Below are positions 29,374-31,214 of a DNA stretch of 31,214 nt, in pieces. How positions within the stretch are numbered: the stretch's first letter is position 1; each line of letters begins with the position of its first letter. The position numbers and the translations under genes are program-made. The notes beneath the pieces were generated by a model. It saw only the letters and a list, made by a program, of their open reading frames with translations, ran no database searches and was not told the DNA's origin. The DNA comes from Acanthamoeba sp. SK_2022b (lineage: Eukaryota; Discosea; Longamoebia; Acanthamoebidae): contig JANDJZ010000700.1 in assembly GCA_027943245.1 (NCBI GenBank), positions 1-31,214 of the forward strand, read 5' to 3'.

Positions 29374-29997
29374 ATGCTGCTGTACGCCGATTCGCAATTC
29401 GCCTCTCCCTATGCCCTGTCCGTGTTCGTGTCGCTGAAGGTCAAGGGGATTGACTTCGAGCTGCGCACGCTGGACCTTTCGGCGGGACAGAACACCGGGG
29501 CGGACTATGTGGCCGCGTCACTGACGGCACGGGTGCCCACGCTGGTGGATGGCGCCTTCAGCCTGTCGGAGTCGTCGGCGATTTCCGAGTATCTGCAAGA
29601 GCGCTTTGGCGGCGCCCGGCTCTATCCCGAGGATGCGCAGGCGCGCGCCCGTGTGCGCCAGGTCCAGGCCTGGCTGCGCAGCGATCTGATGGCCTTGCGC
29701 TCGGAGCGCAGCACCGAGGTGGTGTTCTACCGCCCCACGCCCACGCCGCTGTCGGATGCGGGCCAGGCTGCGGCGCGCAAGCTGTTTTCGGTGGCCGGAG
29801 CCTTCATCCGCTCGGAGGGCGACCACATCGCCGGCCCATGGTCGATTGCCGATGTGGATCTGGCGCTGATGCTCAATCGCCTGGTGCTCAACGGCGATGC
29901 CGTGCCCGCGCCGCTGGCCGCCTATGCGCGCCGGCAGTGGCAGCACCCCGCCGTCCAGCAGTGGCTGGCCCTGCCCCGCCCGCCCCTGGCAGGCTGA
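29374..29997 (+). CDS. yfcF: Glutathione S-transferase, YfcF type
   Basis: 207 residues. The N-terminal thioredoxin-like domain reads LLYADSQFASPYALSVF, then VPTLVDGAFSLSESSAISEY with the conserved cis-Pro and Glu-Ser glutathione-binding pair. The helical C-terminal domain contains QAWLRSDLMALRSERSTEVV and WSIADVDLALMLNRLVLNGD, close to E. coli YfcF as I remember it. It should conjugate or reduce substrates with glutathione and protect against peroxides. AAAGG five bases before the ATG at 29374 favours this start; in-frame ATGs at 29350 and 29335 are alternatives. Confidence 0.88.
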   Translation: MLLYADSQFASPYALSVFVSLKVKGIDFELRTLDLSAGQNTGADYVAASLTARVPTLVDGAFSLSESSAISEYLQERFGGARLYPEDAQARARVRQVQAWLRSDLMALRSERSTEVVFYRPTPTPLSDAGQAAARKLFSVAGAFIRSEGDHIAGPWSIADVDLALMLNRLVLNGDAVPAPLAAYARRQWQHPAVQQWLALPRPPLAG

Positions 29998-30018
29998 TCC
30001 GAACGGATACGGCAGGCC

Positions 30019-30243
30019 ATGGACAGCCTTCTCTACATGGGCGTGCGGATCACGCCCGCGTCACTTCCCAGCGATGCCTCGCCAGGCGCCTGGCTGCCGC
30101 GCGCCACCTTGCTGGAGGTGGCCAGCGGCAAGGCCCTGGAGGCCATCACAGATGACCAGCCCTGCGACACGCAGCCAGAGGCCGATGCCCGCGCGCTGCG
30201 ACTGGGCAAGCGCCATGTGATGAAGGTGCTGCATCAAGGCTGA
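30019..30243 (+). CDS. Small hypothetical protein
   Basis: 74 residues, MDSLLYMGVRITPASLPSDA, with a mixed alpha/beta pattern and a basic C-terminus (RLGKRHVMKVLHQG). No family recognised. It starts 21 bases after the glutathione transferase stop with only a weak site, so co-transcription is likely. Strong third-position GC supports it being real. Confidence 0.5.
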   Translation: MDSLLYMGVRITPASLPSDASPGAWLPRATLLEVASGKALEAITDDQPCDTQPEADARALRLGKRHVMKVLHQG

Positions 30244-30275
30244 GGCGCCAGGGTGCTGGCGCCTGCCCGCGCCCC

Positions 30276-30809
30276 TCAATCCATCTTCACGGCCACCAGC
30301 TTCCATCCCATCAGGCCTTCCCGCCTGAAAATGAAGCCGCCCGGCTCGCCGTGCGGGTGCACGAAGACCTTGGACCAGCCCTGGTACTCCACGGAGTAGT
30401 CCTTGCGCGGCGGCCCGCCCTGGGTGTCCACGCCCACGCCTGCGGCGGCCACGTCCGTGGGTTTGCCGGGCTTGCCTTTTTCCAGCATGAGCATGACGCC
30501 GTCGGGCGAGACCAGCGCCTCGGTGAACTGGCTGACCAGGCCCTGGGCCAGTTGCTGGCCAAAGCCGGCCAGGGGGTTGGAGGCTCTGTCGCCCGAGCCG
30601 CCCATCTGGGATTGCAGCCTGGCCATCATCTGGCCCTTGATGCTTTCGCGCAGCGCAGGGAAGTCCACGTAGCCGGAAAGGGCCTGGGCGTCGCGGCGCT
30701 CCACGGCCTTGCCGATCTGGTGCAGGGCGATATAGGGCGATGCATAGAGCAGTCCGGCCGCAGCCACGCAGAGGGCGGCCAGCGCACCGGCCAGTGTTTT
30801 GGGTTTCAT
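30276..30809 (-). CDS. DUF2939 exported/membrane-anchored protein
   Basis: 177 residues. The N-terminal hydrophobic segment (LAGALAALCVAAAGLLYASP) is a signal anchor. YIALHQIGKAVERRDAQALS then VDFPALRESIKGQMMARLQS is the hallmark of the DUF2939 family, whose function is unknown. The C-terminal half is beta-rich (DYSVEYQGWSKVFVHPHGEP). AAAGAG before the ATG at 30807-30809 fixes the start; a longer in-frame start at 30848 is less likely. Confidence 0.8.
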   Translation of the reverse strand: MKPKTLAGALAALCVAAAGLLYASPYIALHQIGKAVERRDAQALSGYVDFPALRESIKGQMMARLQSQMGGSGDRASNPLAGFGQQLAQGLVSQFTEALVSPDGVMLMLEKGKPGKPTDVAAAGVGVDTQGGPPRKDYSVEYQGWSKVFVHPHGEPGGFIFRREGLMGWKLVAVKMD

Positions 30810-31214
30810 GGATCTCTTTCGTGAAAGCGTGCCAGCGGCCACGCGCAAACGCGGATTCTAGGCGGGCCCGTCCGGCGCGCGGCGCCGGCCAGGGACGGCC
30901 CCGGGCACAGGCCGTCTCTTCCTGCCGCAGCAATCGGCAGAGAACCCCTATCAGGCCAGGGCGAATACCTGAAAAGCTGGTATTGCCTGCTCCATCCGAT
31001 TCATACTATAGTTTGTAACAAATAGTTTACAAACCAATACAACATGGATCGCCATTGGCCACGCAGGCCATCGGCAAGCCAGCATCGCCGTTTCCGGATG
31101 CCTGTGAGCCTTTGTGCAGACCGGGCATTTACCGTGAATGAAATCTCATTTTCACGACCGAGTTCTTTTTGCGAGAGATGTGAGCCATCACGGGGCGGCC
31201 TGACAACGCGAGTA
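30810..31214. other. Intergenic region to the right edge
   Basis: About 400 bases. It holds a rightward promoter with an inverted-repeat operator and no gene I can confirm; a frame opening at 31044 runs to the edge without a stop but has no recognisable content. Confidence 0.4.
30983..31034 (+). promoter_or_regulatory. Rightward promoter with TetR-type operator
   Basis: TTGCCT (30983-30988) and TACTAT (31004-31009) are plausible -35/-10 boxes, although the spacer of 15 is short. Directly after them GTTTGTAAC (31011-31019) and GTTTACAAAC (31025-31034) form a near-perfect inverted repeat, similar in style to operators of TetR-family efflux regulators. Confidence 0.5.

Noticed and set aside
31044..31214. 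Open rightward frame at the right edge (ATG after the TetR-type operator)
   Set aside because: The stretch is short, and the Arg/Ser/Cys-rich product shows no domain; it may be a leader only.

Overview
The window looks like a chromosome of a high-GC betaproteobacterium, most likely a member of the Comamonadaceae (Delftia, Comamonas or Acidovorax type). That placement is an inference from high G+C in the third codon position, an IPTL-CTERM surface protein and YfcF-, DUF2939- and DUF2182-like genes; no rRNA or intact tRNA is present to confirm it. About 22.4 kb of the left side is a tailed-phage prophage that continues past the left edge. The remaining ~8.8 kb is host or accessory DNA.

The prophage is laid out like lambda, in mirror image. 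A CI-type S24 repressor (12700-13410) and an exported passenger gene lie in the middle. Leftward from the repressor run a Cro-like protein, a second HTH protein, a probable membrane protein, a CII-like regulator, a small gene, an O-like replication protein that carries a candidate iteron origin inside its coding sequence, a TOPRIM primase/DnaB-type helicase and a Q-like antiterminator. After these come an HNH endonuclease, several small late genes including an Ogr/Delta-type zinc protein, the small and large terminase subunits and an HK97-type portal cut by the left edge. Two short rightward genes (5837-6395) interrupt the leftward late block and look like independently expressed passengers.

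Rightward from a second operator/promoter region (14144-14186) runs the left-arm operon: small unknown genes, an inserted divergent pair of ribbon-helix-helix (RHH) regulators, an AntA/ORF6C antirepressor, more unknown genes, then xis and int. The same operator sequence (TTACAC-N5-GTGTAA) occurs beside cI and at this second promoter, so one repressor probably controls both arms, as OR and OL do in lambda. The divergent RHH genes placed upstream of an antirepressor recall the P22 immI (mnt/arc/ant) module. The prophage ends at a tRNA 3'-end fragment (about 22385), the probable attR, preceded by a nested inverted repeat.

Beyond the attachment site lie a beta-propeller IPTL-CTERM surface protein, a type-3 copper tyrosinase whose C-terminal domain is cut off by an in-frame TAG, and a DUF2182 membrane protein that may act with it. 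They are followed by an XRE regulator, an AT-rich exported cysteine-rich protein gene with an 8-base homopolymer frameshift in its signal peptide, a YfcF-like glutathione S-transferase, a small unknown gene, a DUF2939 protein, and a promoter with a TetR-type operator at the right edge.
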